NCBI RefSeq assembly: GCF_025319965.1
Contig: NZ_CP012549.1
Location: 806,001-870,000, forward strand
Length of the DNA stretch: 64,000 bases
Source: Campylobacter sp. RM16187
Lineage (GTDB): Bacteria > Campylobacterota > Campylobacteria > Campylobacterales > Campylobacteraceae
Reading direction: 5' to 3'
Positions 1 through 9,232 of this stretch are shown in pieces. The position numbers and the translations under genes are program-made. The notes under the pieces are model-generated. The model was not told the DNA's origin, did not search any database, and was given only the letters and a program-made list of their open reading frames with translations. Position 1 is the first letter of the stretch. Every line of letters starts with the position of its first letter.

Positions 1-684
1 TGGGACATAGCTTGTGCAAATAGAGTCGATCTTTATATTGCAAATTCAAATTTTGTATCAAATAGGATAAGAAAAATTTACCGTAAAGATTCAAAAGTCA
101 TCTATCCTCCTGTAGATACTAATAAATTTAAAATAAATTCTAAAAAAGATGATTTTTACATCACAGTCTCAAGGCTGGTCGCCTATAAAAAAGTTGATTT
201 GATAGTAAGAGCATTTAATGAGAATGGCAAAAAGCTGGTAGTGATAGGAGATGGTAATGAGATGACAAGGATAAAGAGCATAGCAAGGAGTAATATAGAG
301 ATATTGGGTTTTCAGGATAGCAAAATATCCGCCGATATGATGAGTAAGGCTAAAGCCTTTGTTTTTGCTGCAATTGAGGACTTTGGAATAACCCCTGTTG
401 AGGCGCAAGCTTGCGGAACGCCTGTAATATGCCTAGATAAAGGTGGGGCGAGAGAGAGCGTGATAGATGGAGTAAGCGGGGTTTATTTTGCGGATCAAAA
501 TGTCCAGAGTATAGTTGAAGCGGTAGATAAGTTTGAGAAAAATTTGGATAAATTTGATTCAAATATTATAAAAGCTCATGCAGGAAGGTTTTCTAAAGAG
601 AGATTTGAGTCCGAGATAAAGGAATTTGTGGAGGACAGTTATGATAAATTTCGCTTTGGCGGTATAGATGCGCTTAGAAAATAA
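1..684 (+). CDS. GT4-family glycosyltransferase, 5' truncated by window edge
   Basis: The frame is open from base 1, so the N-terminal Rossmann domain lies upstream of the window. The visible 227 residues are the C-terminal half of a GT-B fold enzyme. They include a VSRLVAYKK segment that typically binds the nucleotide-sugar phosphates, and the EDFGITPVEAQACGTPVI block that matches the E-x7-E motif of family GT4. GT4 enzymes transfer a sugar from a nucleotide sugar to a lipid-linked or protein acceptor at the cytoplasmic face of the membrane. The next gene overlaps it by 17 bp and encodes a polyprenyl-phosphate sugar-phosphate transferase, so both probably belong to a surface-polysaccharide or glycan locus upstream. 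The sugar and acceptor cannot be told. Confidence 0.85.
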   Translation, partial: WDIACANRVDLYIANSNFVSNRIRKIYRKDSKVIYPPVDTNKFKINSKKDDFYITVSRLVAYKKVDLIVRAFNENGKKLVVIGDGNEMTRIKSIARSNIEILGFQDSKISADMMSKAKAFVFAAIEDFGITPVEAQACGTPVICLDKGGARESVIDGVSGVYFADQNVQSIVEAVDKFEKNLDKFDSNIIKAHAGRFSKERFESEIKEFVEDSYDKFRFGGIDALRK

Positions 685-1285
685 AATTTTATTAAAAGCT
701 ATGATAGATTATATTTTAGTGATAATAAGTATGCCGATATGGTTATTTGTTATGGCTTTTATTGCTATTGGTATGAAAATTTTACAGCCTAGCGAGAGCA
801 TATTTTTTAAGCAAAAGAGGATTGGGCACTTTAATAAAGCGTTTGACTGCTATAAATTTAGATCGATGTATAAAAACGGACATGAAATTTTGATCCAATA
901 TCTTAAGGAAAATCCAGATGAAGTCGAGCACTACAAGAGGTATCATAAGTATAGAAACGATCCTAGGATAACAAAGATTGGGCATTTTATCAGAAAAACA
1001 TCTTTGGATGAGTTGCCTCAGCTTTTTAATGTATTAAAGCTGGAGATGAGCTTAGTAGGACCAAGACCATATATGATAGCCGAAAAGAAAAAAATCGGAG
1101 CAAATATTAAAAAAATAACAAGCGTTAGACCTGGAGTTACAGGTCTTTGGCAAGTAAGTGGCGGAAATAAGCTATCATTTTATGAACGAGTTAATTTAGA
1201 CTGCAAATATGTAGATAATATTTCCATTTTAGGAGATGTTTTAATACTTTTAAAAACAATAAAAATAGTTTTTAAAAACCAGTAG
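668..1285 (+). CDS. Polyprenyl-phosphate hexose-1-phosphate transferase (bacterial sugar transferase)
   Basis: At 205 residues this matches the small monotopic phosphoglycosyl transferase family (PglC/WcaJ C-terminal domain). One hydrophobic re-entrant segment lies at about residues 11-33. It is followed by KFRSMYKNG, the RKTSLDELPQLFNV block with the catalytic Asp-Glu pair, SLVGPRPY, and the RPGVTGLWQVSG block. These enzymes move a sugar-1-phosphate from a UDP-sugar to undecaprenyl phosphate and start glycan assembly. The start overlaps the upstream glycosyltransferase by 17 bp, which suggests translational coupling. It is the last gene of the locus; radA converges on it. The sugar specificity is unknown. 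Confidence 0.9.
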   Translation: MRLENKILLKAMIDYILVIISMPIWLFVMAFIAIGMKILQPSESIFFKQKRIGHFNKAFDCYKFRSMYKNGHEILIQYLKENPDEVEHYKRYHKYRNDPRITKIGHFIRKTSLDELPQLFNVLKLEMSLVGPRPYMIAEKKKIGANIKKITSVRPGVTGLWQVSGGNKLSFYERVNLDCKYVDNISILGDVLILLKTIKIVFKNQ

Positions 1286-1372
1286 CAGGCATATAATATT
1301 GAATTTGCTATAAATAGTTTTTTCTTAATTTGATATTTATTACTTTTAAATAAATTATCAGTACTATATATT

Positions 1373-1406
1373 ATGTAAATAATATTTATATAAATATTAT
1401 TTACAT
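1373..1406. terminator. Perfect AT-rich palindrome between convergent genes
   Basis: Positions 1373-1389 and 1390-1406 are exact reverse complements, a 34-bp uninterrupted palindrome that overlaps the radA stop codon. It lies between two convergent genes. It may act as a bidirectional terminator, although it has no GC-rich core. Confidence 0.45.
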
Positions 1407-2741
1407 CCACTCTAGAACTTGAGTGATATCGCTTGTAATAAAGCACTTAAGCCCTTGACTATCAAGCGGTTTTGAAGGGATGATAGCGTTTTTAAATTTT
1501 TGTGTTTTAGCTTCTTTTAGACGTTGATCGAGGTTAAAGACCTCTCTTATCTCTCCGTTTAGGCTAAGCTCACCGATAAATACGCTCTCTTTGCTGATCG
1601 GACGATTTTTAAAGCTACTTATGATGGCCGCCATTACGGCTAAATCAGCCGCCGTTTCGCTAACTTTCACTCCACCTGAAACGTTTATAAACACATCGTA
1701 GTGCCCAAGCGGAATTTCTAGCTTGCGTTCAAGAAGCGCTAGCAGCATATCAAGGCGGTTTTTTTCATACCCTGTGCTGCTTCGTTTCGGATAGCTGCTT
1801 TCGCAAACCAAAGCTTGAATTTCAACGCTTAAGGCGCGTGAGCCTTCCATAATGATGGTTATAGCCGAGCCGCTAATCGCTTTTCCGCGTGTAAAAAATT
1901 TGCTTGAAACGTCATTTGCGCTTACGAGCCCCTGAGGAGTCATCTCAAAAATTCCAACTTCACTAGTCGAGCCAAAGCGATTTTTAAACCCTCTTAGCAT
2001 CCTAAGCTCGCGGCTTGCATCTCCTTCAAAATAAAGCACCACATCAACCATATGCTCAAGTATCCTGGGGCCTGCTATCGAGCCGTCTTTTGTGATGTGT
2101 CCGATGATGAAAACGCAGATATTTTCGTTTTTGGCTAGGCGCATAAGCTCGAAAGTTATCTCGCGCACTTGCGATACGGAGCCCGGCGCTGAAGCGATCT
2201 TTTCAGAATAAAGCGTCTGGATGGAGTCGATAACAAGCACTTTATAATCATTTTTTCTAACTTCAGCTATGATGTTTTCAAGCAAAATTTCAGTGAGCAG
2301 AAAAAGTCCGTCACAAACGGCGTTTAGCCTATCTGCTCTGATTTTGATCTGGCTTGCGCTCTCTTCGCCGCTTACGTAAAGAGTTTTTTTATCTTGCGAG
2401 GCTAAATTTGAAGCGATTTTTAAAAGCAGGGTTGATTTGCCTATGCCCGGGCTTCCGCCGATTAGTACTAAGGAACCTTCCACTATACCTCCGCCAAGCA
2501 CCAAATCAAGCTCTTTATCCTGCGTGCTTATGCGTGAAATTTGCTCGATCTTTATATCTTTTATCTCTTTTGCAAGAGTTTTTGAGCTTGAAGCTTTTGA
2601 AATCTCATTTAGCACTTTTATCTGAGTTTGATTAAGCTCCATAAAGCTATCCCAAGAGCCACATTCCGGGCATTTACCTACCCATTTACTCTGCTGATTT
2701 CCGCATGCTTGACATTCAAAAATAGTTTTTGCTTTCGCCAT
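1401..2741 (-). CDS. radA: DNA repair protein RadA
   Basis: RadA (Sms) is a RecA-like hexameric helicase that drives branch migration in recombinational repair. The 446-residue length is typical. The N-terminal four-cysteine zinc finger is at Cys10, Cys13, Cys24 and Cys27. The Walker A GGSPGIGKST is at about residues 95-104, the RadA-specific KNRFGS motif follows near residue 250, and the Lon-protease-like C-terminal domain covers roughly the last 150 residues. It is a single gene transcribed against the glycan locus. In many Epsilonproteobacteria radA sits near ftsY; here brnQ lies between them. Confidence 0.97.
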   Translation of the reverse strand: MAKAKTIFECQACGNQQSKWVGKCPECGSWDSFMELNQTQIKVLNEISKASSSKTLAKEIKDIKIEQISRISTQDKELDLVLGGGIVEGSLVLIGGSPGIGKSTLLLKIASNLASQDKKTLYVSGEESASQIKIRADRLNAVCDGLFLLTEILLENIIAEVRKNDYKVLVIDSIQTLYSEKIASAPGSVSQVREITFELMRLAKNENICVFIIGHITKDGSIAGPRILEHMVDVVLYFEGDASRELRMLRGFKNRFGSTSEVGIFEMTPQGLVSANDVSSKFFTRGKAISGSAITIIMEGSRALSVEIQALVCESSYPKRSSTGYEKNRLDMLLALLERKLEIPLGHYDVFINVSGGVKVSETAADLAVMAAIISSFKNRPISKESVFIGELSLNGEIREVFNLDQRLKEAKTQKFKNAIIPSKPLDSQGLKCFITSDITQVLEWM

Positions 2742-2952
2742 TTTTATCCTTTTTGAAATTATACTTAAGATTTATAAAATTTACTATTGCTTAAAATAGA
2801 GTATAAATTTGATCTAAATATCAATAAAATTAGCTATTTAAATTTCAAAATGAAACATAAATTCAAATTTTTTAAGAAATATCAATATAATAAATAATTT
2901 TTAAACTTAATAAAAATATAATTCATGATTAAAAGTTTTAATGGAGTGTCTT

Positions 2953-4284
2953 ATGAAACCTGGTTTAAGTAAAAAACAGTTTATGACTATATCTTTAACA
3001 CTCTTTGCTATGTTTTTTGGAGCGGGAAATTTTATCTTTCCTCCAAATTTAGGCAAAGAGGCTGGAGATAATTTTTATATGGCTATTATGTTCTTTTGTG
3101 CTACAGCCGTATTGCTTCCAGTACTTGGAGTAGCAGGCATAGCTAGAGCTAAGGGCTTGCAAAATTTAGTTAGGCGAATAGATCCTGTATTTGCCTTTGT
3201 ATTTACTGCACTTTTATATCTTACGATAGGACCGCTTTTTGCGATACCAAGGGCTGCAAATATGCCGTTTGATATCGCTATCAAGCCTTTTGTGCCTGAT
3301 GACAGCTTACAAATTTGGCTATTTGTATATTCGGCAGTATATTTTGCTTTAAATTACTATATCTGTCTTAATCCTTCGGCTCTTGTAAAGCTTCTTGGCA
3401 GATATCTTACCCCGCTTCTTTTACTGCTTATACTTTTGCTTTTTGGGGCGGGATTTTTATATCCGATAGGCGAATTTACCGCTCCTATGGGAGATTATGT
3501 AAATCACTCGGCATCAAAAGGGTTTGTCGAGGGCTATCAGACTATGGATGCTCTTGCGTCCTTGGCTTTTGGAATTATAGTTATAAATGCCATTAAGGAT
3601 GTAGGCGTAAAAAACGAGAGGCATCTAGTTGTATCTACGATAAAAGCCGGTATGATGGCGGGAATAATATTAATGGTGATATATTTGATGCTTGGTTACT
3701 TGGGAGCTACATCAGGAGAGCTTTTTAAGGATACTCCGGATATCAACGGAGCCGCTTTGCTCTCTAAAATAAGTGATCACTATTTCGGTAAAATCGGTGT
3801 CGTAATACTAGGAAGCGCATTTTTGCTAGCTTGTCTTACAACTACTTTAGGGCTTATAACTTCTGCTAGCGAGTATTTTGAGGAGCTAAGTAAAGGCAGG
3901 GTAAAATATAAAACTTGGGTAATTTTATGGTGTTTAATCGGTTTTGCGGTGGCAAATTTCGGGCTTACTACCATTATAAAAGGTAGCATTCCGGTTCTTG
4001 TGGCCATATATCCTGTATCGATAATTTTAATAATTTTATCTCTAATAAATCCGATAATAGACTCAAGCAAGCTAGTATATAGAGCTTGTGTGTACACATG
4101 TGTAATTATCGGAGTTGTAAATGGGCTTGATATTATAAATATATCTATACCTCTTTTGACTCCTTTTGTTAAGACTATGCCATTTTATGACTCTATGCTT
4201 GGTTGGATAGTGCCTAGCTTGGTAGTATTTGCACTTAGTTACGTGTCATATCTAATGTTTCATAAGAGAGAGGGAAGCTATTAA
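2953..4284 (+). CDS. brnQ: Branched-chain amino acid transport system II carrier protein
   Basis: This is an integral membrane protein of about 443 residues with roughly 12 hydrophobic segments and the LIVCS-family N-terminus (FFGAGNFIFPP). BrnQ-type carriers take up leucine, isoleucine and valine by cation symport. A start at 2953 is chosen over the in-frame ATG at 2941 because GGAG at 2943-2946 makes a good ribosome-binding site for 2953 and would be inside the gene otherwise. It is divergent from radA and convergent with ftsY, with a GC-rich hairpin in between. It appears to be monocistronic. Confidence 0.93.
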   Translation: MKPGLSKKQFMTISLTLFAMFFGAGNFIFPPNLGKEAGDNFYMAIMFFCATAVLLPVLGVAGIARAKGLQNLVRRIDPVFAFVFTALLYLTIGPLFAIPRAANMPFDIAIKPFVPDDSLQIWLFVYSAVYFALNYYICLNPSALVKLLGRYLTPLLLLLILLLFGAGFLYPIGEFTAPMGDYVNHSASKGFVEGYQTMDALASLAFGIIVINAIKDVGVKNERHLVVSTIKAGMMAGIILMVIYLMLGYLGATSGELFKDTPDINGAALLSKISDHYFGKIGVVILGSAFLLACLTTTLGLITSASEYFEELSKGRVKYKTWVILWCLIGFAVANFGLTTIIKGSIPVLVAIYPVSIILIILSLINPIIDSSKLVYRACVYTCVIIGVVNGLDIINISIPLLTPFVKTMPFYDSMLGWIVPSLVVFALSYVSYLMFHKREGSY

Positions 4285-4288
4285 AAGT

Positions 4289-4316
4289 AAATTCGGCGAT
4301 ATTTTTCGCCGAATTT
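4289..4316. terminator. Bidirectional intrinsic terminator between brnQ and ftsY
   Basis: An 11-bp perfect stem (4289-4299 with 4306-4316) with a T-rich loop is flanked by A-rich and T-rich sequence. It lies between two convergent genes and reaches the ftsY stop codon. Confidence 0.75.
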
Positions 4317-5185
4317 TAACTATAAATTTCATCTACCAAAGTATCTACAAATTCTTTAGGTTCAAATTTTATCAGATCATCCATTTTTTCGCCTACGCCT
4401 ATAAATAAAATAGGAAGCTCTAAGTCCCTTGCCACACCAAACAAAGCACCTCCTTTTGGAGTGCCATCAAGCTTGGTAATAATAACCCCGTCAAGCTTAA
4501 CTATATCGTTAAACGCTTTTGCTTGGGCTAAACCGGCATTGCCTTGAGTTCCGTCCAAGATCAAAATTTTTCGGTGTGGTGCGTTTTCATAGGCTTTTTG
4601 GCTTATTCTTACGATCTTGCTAAGCTCATTTGCTAAATTTGTTTGATTTTGCAAGCGTCCGGCGGTATCTAGGATGACATTATCTATGTTTTTAGCTATC
4701 GCTGAGCTTATCGTATCAAAAGCTACTGCTGATGGATCATGCCCTTGCTGTGTGGCGACTATAGGCACATTTAGGCGAATTGACCACTGTCTAAGCTGCT
4801 CTATGGCTCCTGCTCTAAATGTATCACAAGCACCTAAAATAACGCTTTTATTTGAATTTTTATATAAATTTGTAAGCTTTGCTATCGTGGTTGTCTTGCC
4901 TGCTCCGTTTACGCCAAGAATAATTTCTACGAATGGCTTATCTTGTTTGACTTGTGTCACATTTTCATATATAAAATATGTGTTTAAAATTCTTTTTAAA
5001 TCATCTTTTTTTACTTCGTCTTGAGGCGGCAGATAGTATAAAATTTCCTCTACTATCTCATAATCCACATCAGCTTCTAATAAAATTTCTTCAAGTGCGT
5101 TTTTTGATATTTTTTTATCTGTGGGCTTAGATGATCTTATGGCTTCTAATGTCTTATCAAGACCTCTTTTTAAAAATCCAAACAT
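4316..5185 (-). CDS. ftsY: Signal recognition particle receptor FtsY
   Basis: FtsY is the membrane-associated GTPase that receives the SRP-ribosome complex and hands nascent membrane proteins to SecYEG. This is the short form (289 residues) with an NG domain and no long acidic N-terminal region. G-domain motifs are clear: GVNGAGKTTTIAKL, DTFRAGAIEQL, LDTAGR and ITKLDGTPKGGALF. The C-terminus GVGEKMDDLIKFEPKEFVDTL is canonical. The ATG overlaps the TGA of the upstream tlpA-like gene by one base, so the two are cotranscribed. Confidence 0.97.
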   Translation of the reverse strand: MFGFLKRGLDKTLEAIRSSKPTDKKISKNALEEILLEADVDYEIVEEILYYLPPQDEVKKDDLKRILNTYFIYENVTQVKQDKPFVEIILGVNGAGKTTTIAKLTNLYKNSNKSVILGACDTFRAGAIEQLRQWSIRLNVPIVATQQGHDPSAVAFDTISSAIAKNIDNVILDTAGRLQNQTNLANELSKIVRISQKAYENAPHRKILILDGTQGNAGLAQAKAFNDIVKLDGVIITKLDGTPKGGALFGVARDLELPILFIGVGEKMDDLIKFEPKEFVDTLVDEIYS

Positions 5186-5820
5186 CAGTTTATTACCTTT
5201 AATATATCGTTTTCTAGCATCTCTTCCGGAACCAAGCCAACATAGTGAGTCGCGTATGTGCCATCGGCCCTATATAAAACCATATAAGGTATGCCGATAA
5301 CTCCGCCAAGAGATTTTGCAAAGTTAAAATTATTTTCGCCGTATGTTACGTCAAATTTAATCTTGTATCTATTGATAAAAGCTTCTATCTCTTCTTTTGT
5401 CTTATCCTCCATAAGGACGCTTATGATTTTTAGCTTGCCTCTAAATTTATCCTGAAGGTTATTTAGATGAGGGATTTCCGCCTTGCAGGGAGGACACCAA
5501 GTAGTAAAAAAGTTAAACAAGATGGCTTGATTGTTATTTTCGACTTTTAAACCTTTTTCAAATTTTTGAAGCTGTAATTTTTGCTCGTTTGTAAGTGTAA
5601 GCTCTATATGGTCATTATTGATAGTATCCTTTTGTACTTCCACTTGCTTAACTTCTTTAGCTTTTGTATCGTTTTTATTGCTTTCTGTTGTATTGGCAGC
5701 TATGGTTATGTTATTTTCAGTTTTAGCAGAGGTAGATGATGGTGTGCTTTTTTTCTCACCGTTTTCGCATCCGCTTATAAAAAATAGTAAAAGTGCTATA
5801 ATTGAGAGTTTAAATTTCAT
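5185..5820 (-). CDS. TlpA-like thioredoxin-fold lipoprotein
   Basis: The 211-residue protein begins with a lipoprotein signal (hydrophobic stretch, then FISGC lipobox, Cys at about residue 18). A Ser/Thr/Asn/Lys-rich linker of about 60 residues follows, then a TlpA/ResA-type thioredoxin domain with the redox motif WCPPC. Such periplasmic, membrane-anchored proteins keep substrates such as apocytochrome c or copper-site cysteines reduced. It precedes ftsY with a one-base overlap, an arrangement also familiar from other Campylobacter. The actual redox partner cannot be inferred. Confidence 0.9.
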   Translation of the reverse strand: MKFKLSIIALLLFFISGCENGEKKSTPSSTSAKTENNITIAANTTESNKNDTKAKEVKQVEVQKDTINNDHIELTLTNEQKLQLQKFEKGLKVENNNQAILFNFFTTWCPPCKAEIPHLNNLQDKFRGKLKIISVLMEDKTKEEIEAFINRYKIKFDVTYGENNFNFAKSLGGVIGIPYMVLYRADGTYATHYVGLVPEEMLENDILKVIN

Positions 5821-5890
5821 ATAATTCCTATCTTAAAGTCTTAGATTTGGGTTGAATTATATCTTAAGTATATAAAATGAGTGTTAAATT

Positions 5891-6520
5891 TTGAAAAAAG
5901 AAAATTTTAGAAAACATATTAAAAATAGGCTTAAAAGCGAGCTAAAATTTAGAGCCAGATGCTCGCATTACGGTATGTTTAAGCCGCTTTTAAAACTTCT
6001 TGAAAAATTTAATGCAAAAAGAGTATTAATCTTTAGTCCTCTTCCTAGCGAACCGAATTTGAATATTTTAAAGCGTACTTTAGTTAAGAAATGTGAAATT
6101 TTTATTCCATTTATGTCAAATCTCAACTTAAAAATGGTAAAATCAAGACTTCCGTTAGAGTGTTCTAAATTTGGCATAAAAGAGCCACTTGGCGCCAAAT
6201 TTTTCCAAAAACGGATAGACGTAGCTATTATTCCTGTCGTTGGGGTTGACGGAAATATGGCTAGAATAGGGCATGGTAAAGGTTTTTATGATAGATTTTT
6301 TGGAGATTTGCCTTACCGACCTATTGTGATATTTGTTCAGATTAAAGATACTTTTATACATGAAATTATCACCGAAGATCACGATGTACAATGTGATTTT
6401 TATATTACCCCAAGAAAAATTTATATAAAAAGAGGAATCTATGATAGAGATTTTAGTAGGATTGGGGGCTGGTGCGGTAGGCGCTGGCGCAGGGTATCTT
6501 GTAGCAAAAAAGATAAATGA
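5891..6520 (+). CDS. 5-formyltetrahydrofolate cyclo-ligase family protein
   Basis: This family converts 5-formyl-THF to 5,10-methenyl-THF using ATP in one-carbon metabolism. The recognised parts are the basic N-terminus (KHIKNRLKSELKFRARC), the FSPLPSEPNL segment and the GHGKGFYDRF signature near the C-terminus. The start is a TTG at 5891. The last ~27 residues, rich in Arg, Gly and Trp, are read in a different frame over the beginning of rny (80-bp overlap). This tail lies beyond the usual family end near DFYITP and is probably not functional. Confidence 0.88.
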   Translation: MKKENFRKHIKNRLKSELKFRARCSHYGMFKPLLKLLEKFNAKRVLIFSPLPSEPNLNILKRTLVKKCEIFIPFMSNLNLKMVKSRLPLECSKFGIKEPLGAKFFQKRIDVAIIPVVGVDGNMARIGHGKGFYDRFFGDLPYRPIVIFVQIKDTFIHEIITEDHDVQCDFYITPRKIYIKRGIYDRDFSRIGGWCGRRWRRVSCSKKDK

Positions 6521-7994
6521 TGCTAACTACAATATATTTTTAGAGCAGGCAAAAGCAAAAGCAAAAGCGATAGAATACGAAGCTGAGCTTACGCTTAAAA
6601 ATTCTAAAATTTCAGTCCAAGAGGCTGAATTTGAAGCTAAAAAGAAGTATGACGATAAGACGGTAAAACTTCAAAAAGATTATGTCCAAAAATTTGACGA
6701 ACTTACCAAAAGAGAGCAGGCTCTTTTAAATGAACAAGAAATTTTAAAAGAGAGCAAGAGCGAGCTTGATATATCTAAGCTGGAGGCTAAAAATTTATAC
6801 GAAGAGGGCTTAAGCCTAAAGAATAACTATCAGGTAAAACTACAAGAGGCGCTAAAGGTGCTAGAACATGCAGCAGGACTTACCGAGGCTGAGGCCAGGG
6901 AAGAGGTGCTAAAGAAAGTCGAGGAAAAGAGCCGCGCAGATATCGCTCATATAGTTAGAAAACATGAAGAAGAGGCTAAAAGAGAGGCTAAAAAGAGGGT
7001 TAATTATATCCTTGCGCAGGCTACATCGAGATTTGCCGGAGAATTTGCAGCCGAGCGTCTAATAAATGTCGTAAATATTAAAAATGACGAACTAAAGGGT
7101 AGAATCATCGGAAAAGAAGGGCGTAATATAAAAACCCTTGAGATGGTTTTGGGCGTAGATATCATTATAGACGACACTCCGCATGCGATAATCTTAAGCA
7201 GTTTTAATTTATATCGCCGTGCGATTGCGACAAGAGTTATAGAGCTTTTGGTTGAGGATGGCAGAATCCAGCCTGCAAGAATAGAGGATATCCATAAAAA
7301 AGTTACCGAGGAATTTGAGGCTAGCATCTTAGAAGAAGGTGAAAATATCGTAATTGATCTAGGACTTAGCAAGATGCATCCCGAGATTGTTAAACTTATA
7401 GGAAAGCTTAAATTTAGAGCAAGCTACGGACAAAACGCTTTAGCTCACAGTCTTGAGGTGGCTCACCTTGCAGGAATTATCGCCGCTGAAACAGGTGGAG
7501 ATGAGAAACTCGCAAAAAGAGCCGGAATACTTCACGATATCGGCAAAGCGCTGACACATGAATATGAAGGAAGCCACGTAGATCTTGGCGCTGAAATTTG
7601 CAAACGCTATAAAGAGCATCCGGTCGTAATAAACGCCATATATGCTCACCATGGGCACGAAGAGGCTACAAGTGTAGAGAGTGCTGCTGTGTGTGCGGCC
7701 GATACTCTGTCGGCAGCTCGTCCTGGCGCTAGACGCGAAGTACTTGAGAGCTTTTTAAAACGCGTTGAAGAGATAGAGGAGATAGCAAAGAGTAAAAACG
7801 GTATAAAGCAAGCTTATGCCATAAATGCGGGTCGCGAGATACGCGTCATAGCCAATGCTAAGCTGATAAACGATGATGAAGCGGTGCTTGTGGCTAAAGA
7901 GATAGCTCAAGAGATCGAAGAGAAAGTGCAATATCCTGGCGAGATAAAAGTAAATGTTATTAGGGAGATTCGCGCTGTAGATTTCGCGAAGTAG
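6441..7994 (+). CDS. rny: Ribonuclease Y
   Basis: Rny is a membrane-anchored endoribonuclease that initiates mRNA decay. The 517-residue protein has an N-terminal transmembrane helix (about residues 4-22), then a long Lys/Glu/Ala-rich coiled coil to about residue 200. A KH domain (GRIIGKEGRNIKTLEMVLGVDIIIDDTP) and an HD domain with the HDIGKALTHE metal motif follow. It starts inside the end of the folate enzyme gene, so the two are coupled. The ATG at 6441 is preceded by AGAGGA. Confidence 0.96.
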   Translation: MIEILVGLGAGAVGAGAGYLVAKKINDANYNIFLEQAKAKAKAIEYEAELTLKNSKISVQEAEFEAKKKYDDKTVKLQKDYVQKFDELTKREQALLNEQEILKESKSELDISKLEAKNLYEEGLSLKNNYQVKLQEALKVLEHAAGLTEAEAREEVLKKVEEKSRADIAHIVRKHEEEAKREAKKRVNYILAQATSRFAGEFAAERLINVVNIKNDELKGRIIGKEGRNIKTLEMVLGVDIIIDDTPHAIILSSFNLYRRAIATRVIELLVEDGRIQPARIEDIHKKVTEEFEASILEEGENIVIDLGLSKMHPEIVKLIGKLKFRASYGQNALAHSLEVAHLAGIIAAETGGDEKLAKRAGILHDIGKALTHEYEGSHVDLGAEICKRYKEHPVVINAIYAHHGHEEATSVESAAVCAADTLSAARPGARREVLESFLKRVEEIEEIAKSKNGIKQAYAINAGREIRVIANAKLINDDEAVLVAKEIAQEIEEKVQYPGEIKVNVIREIRAVDFAK

Positions 7995-7999
7995 GTCAT

Positions 8000-8593
8000 A
8001 TGATGAAAAAAATTTTAATGTTGATTTTTGGAATTTCATTATTGTTTTCTAATGATGAGCTTGTGTTTGACGCTTCTAATTCATTTACTCTAACAATGCG
8101 TAAAAATAACGGAGCGCCTATTAATGCGTTAATGCAAAATGCAAAAGCCGTGGTTATCTTCCCTAAAGTTACTAAAGTCGGATTGATTTTGGGGGGCATG
8201 CATGGCAATGGTATTATGGTTGTGGGAAGCCCATATAGTCCTGGTGAAATTTGGCCTGTTAGTATAAGTGGCGGAAGTATAGGGCTTCAGATAGGATATG
8301 AAAATAGCTCGCTTGTGATTTTTATACTAAAAGAGAGTATTGTTTCTGATATTAAAGATGCCAAGATAACTTTAAAAGCCGATGCTTCATTTGCATTTGG
8401 GGAGATAGGTCAAAACTACGGTAAAATTAGTGATTTTAAATTTTCAAGCAGTATATATGCTTATGCCAGTAATGATGGATTTTTTGCAGGAGCTAGCTTT
8501 GGCGGTGCCGTGATATCAAAAAGCGATACAAATGAACTTAATAAAAATTCATACGGCTACTCTTCACTACTAAATTCTTTCTCTAAATTCTAA
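8000..8593 (+). CDS. SYLF (YSC84-like) lipid-binding domain protein
   Basis: The 197-residue protein has a short N-terminal signal peptide (MMKKILMLIFGISLLFS). Most of the SYLF domain follows: the NAKAVVIFPKVTKVGLILGG signature, a Gly-rich SISGGSIGLQIGYE stretch and a C-terminal FFAGASFGGAVI segment. Bacterial SYLF proteins are exported and bind acidic lipids; their role is not well defined. It lies 5 bp after rny and 9 bp before the DedA gene. An alternative start codon is 8003. Confidence 0.85.
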   Translation: MMKKILMLIFGISLLFSNDELVFDASNSFTLTMRKNNGAPINALMQNAKAVVIFPKVTKVGLILGGMHGNGIMVVGSPYSPGEIWPVSISGGSIGLQIGYENSSLVIFILKESIVSDIKDAKITLKADASFAFGEIGQNYGKISDFKFSSSIYAYASNDGFFAGASFGGAVISKSDTNELNKNSYGYSSLLNSFSKF

Positions 8594-8602
8594 GGATAAA
8601 AT

Positions 8603-9178
8603 TTGCAAGAAATGTTTACATCGCTATCCACATATGGATATGCAATTTTATTTTTATACTCTCTTGGTGGAGGAATGGTGGCTATAATAGCGGCAGGAAT
8701 TTTAAGCTATGCCGGCAAGATGGATTTAGCCACAAGTATTGTTGTCGCATCTATAGCAAATGCCTTGGGCGATACAATGCTCATATATTTAAGCAGATAT
8801 AACAAGCATATGATAATGCCTTATCTTAAAAATCATAAGCGAAAGATGGCGTTTTCGCACATACTTATGAAAAAATATGGAGATAGGATAATTTTTATTC
8901 AGAAATTTATATACGGTGTGAAAACCTTAGTACCTATTGCTATAGGACTTACAAAATACTCATTTGTTAAATTTAGCATTTTAAATGTAATAAGTTCTAT
9001 TGTATGGGCTGTTATTCTTGGCGTAGGAAGCTTTTATATGGGAGAAATTTTTACAAATGCCATTTCTTACTTTAGCTCTCATGGATGGATCATGCCTATA
9101 GTAATGTTTGCTCTATTTGCTTCTATTTGGATGTATCTACAAAAAGTTACAAAAAAAAGAGATATTAGACAAAAATAG
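8603..9178 (+). CDS. DedA-family membrane protein (VTT domain)
   Basis: A 191-residue inner-membrane protein with four to five hydrophobic segments. It carries the DedA/VTT pattern: an IIAAGILSYAGKMDL loop and the FIQKFIYGVKTLVPIAIGL re-entrant segment. DedA proteins act in lipid-carrier recycling or membrane lipid distribution. The start is a TTG at 8603, with an in-frame ATG at 8612 as the alternative. It is the last gene before the rRNA operon and is followed by a hairpin. Confidence 0.87.
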   Translation: MQEMFTSLSTYGYAILFLYSLGGGMVAIIAAGILSYAGKMDLATSIVVASIANALGDTMLIYLSRYNKHMIMPYLKNHKRKMAFSHILMKKYGDRIIFIQKFIYGVKTLVPIAIGLTKYSFVKFSILNVISSIVWAVILGVGSFYMGEIFTNAISYFSSHGWIMPIVMFALFASIWMYLQKVTKKRDIRQK

Positions 9179-9198
9179 TATTTTGATTAAAATTTTAT

Positions 9199-9232
9199 AC
9201 GCTTAGACTAATTTTTAGCTTAGTTTAAGCGT
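9199..9232 (+). terminator. Hairpin after the DedA gene
   Basis: Thirteen bases (9199-9211) pair with 9220-9232 with one G:U pair around a short T-rich loop. It lies 20 bp after the stop codon. The T tract after the stem is weak. Confidence 0.55.

Noticed and set aside
1180-1446. 88-codon minus-strand frame overlapping the sugar transferase and radA ends
   Set aside because: It runs through an AT palindrome and two clear genes; no start signal.
6418-6520. Frameshift in the folate enzyme gene
   Set aside because: The conserved domain ends before the overlap with rny, so the odd tail is more likely a benign overlap than a frameshift within the domain.
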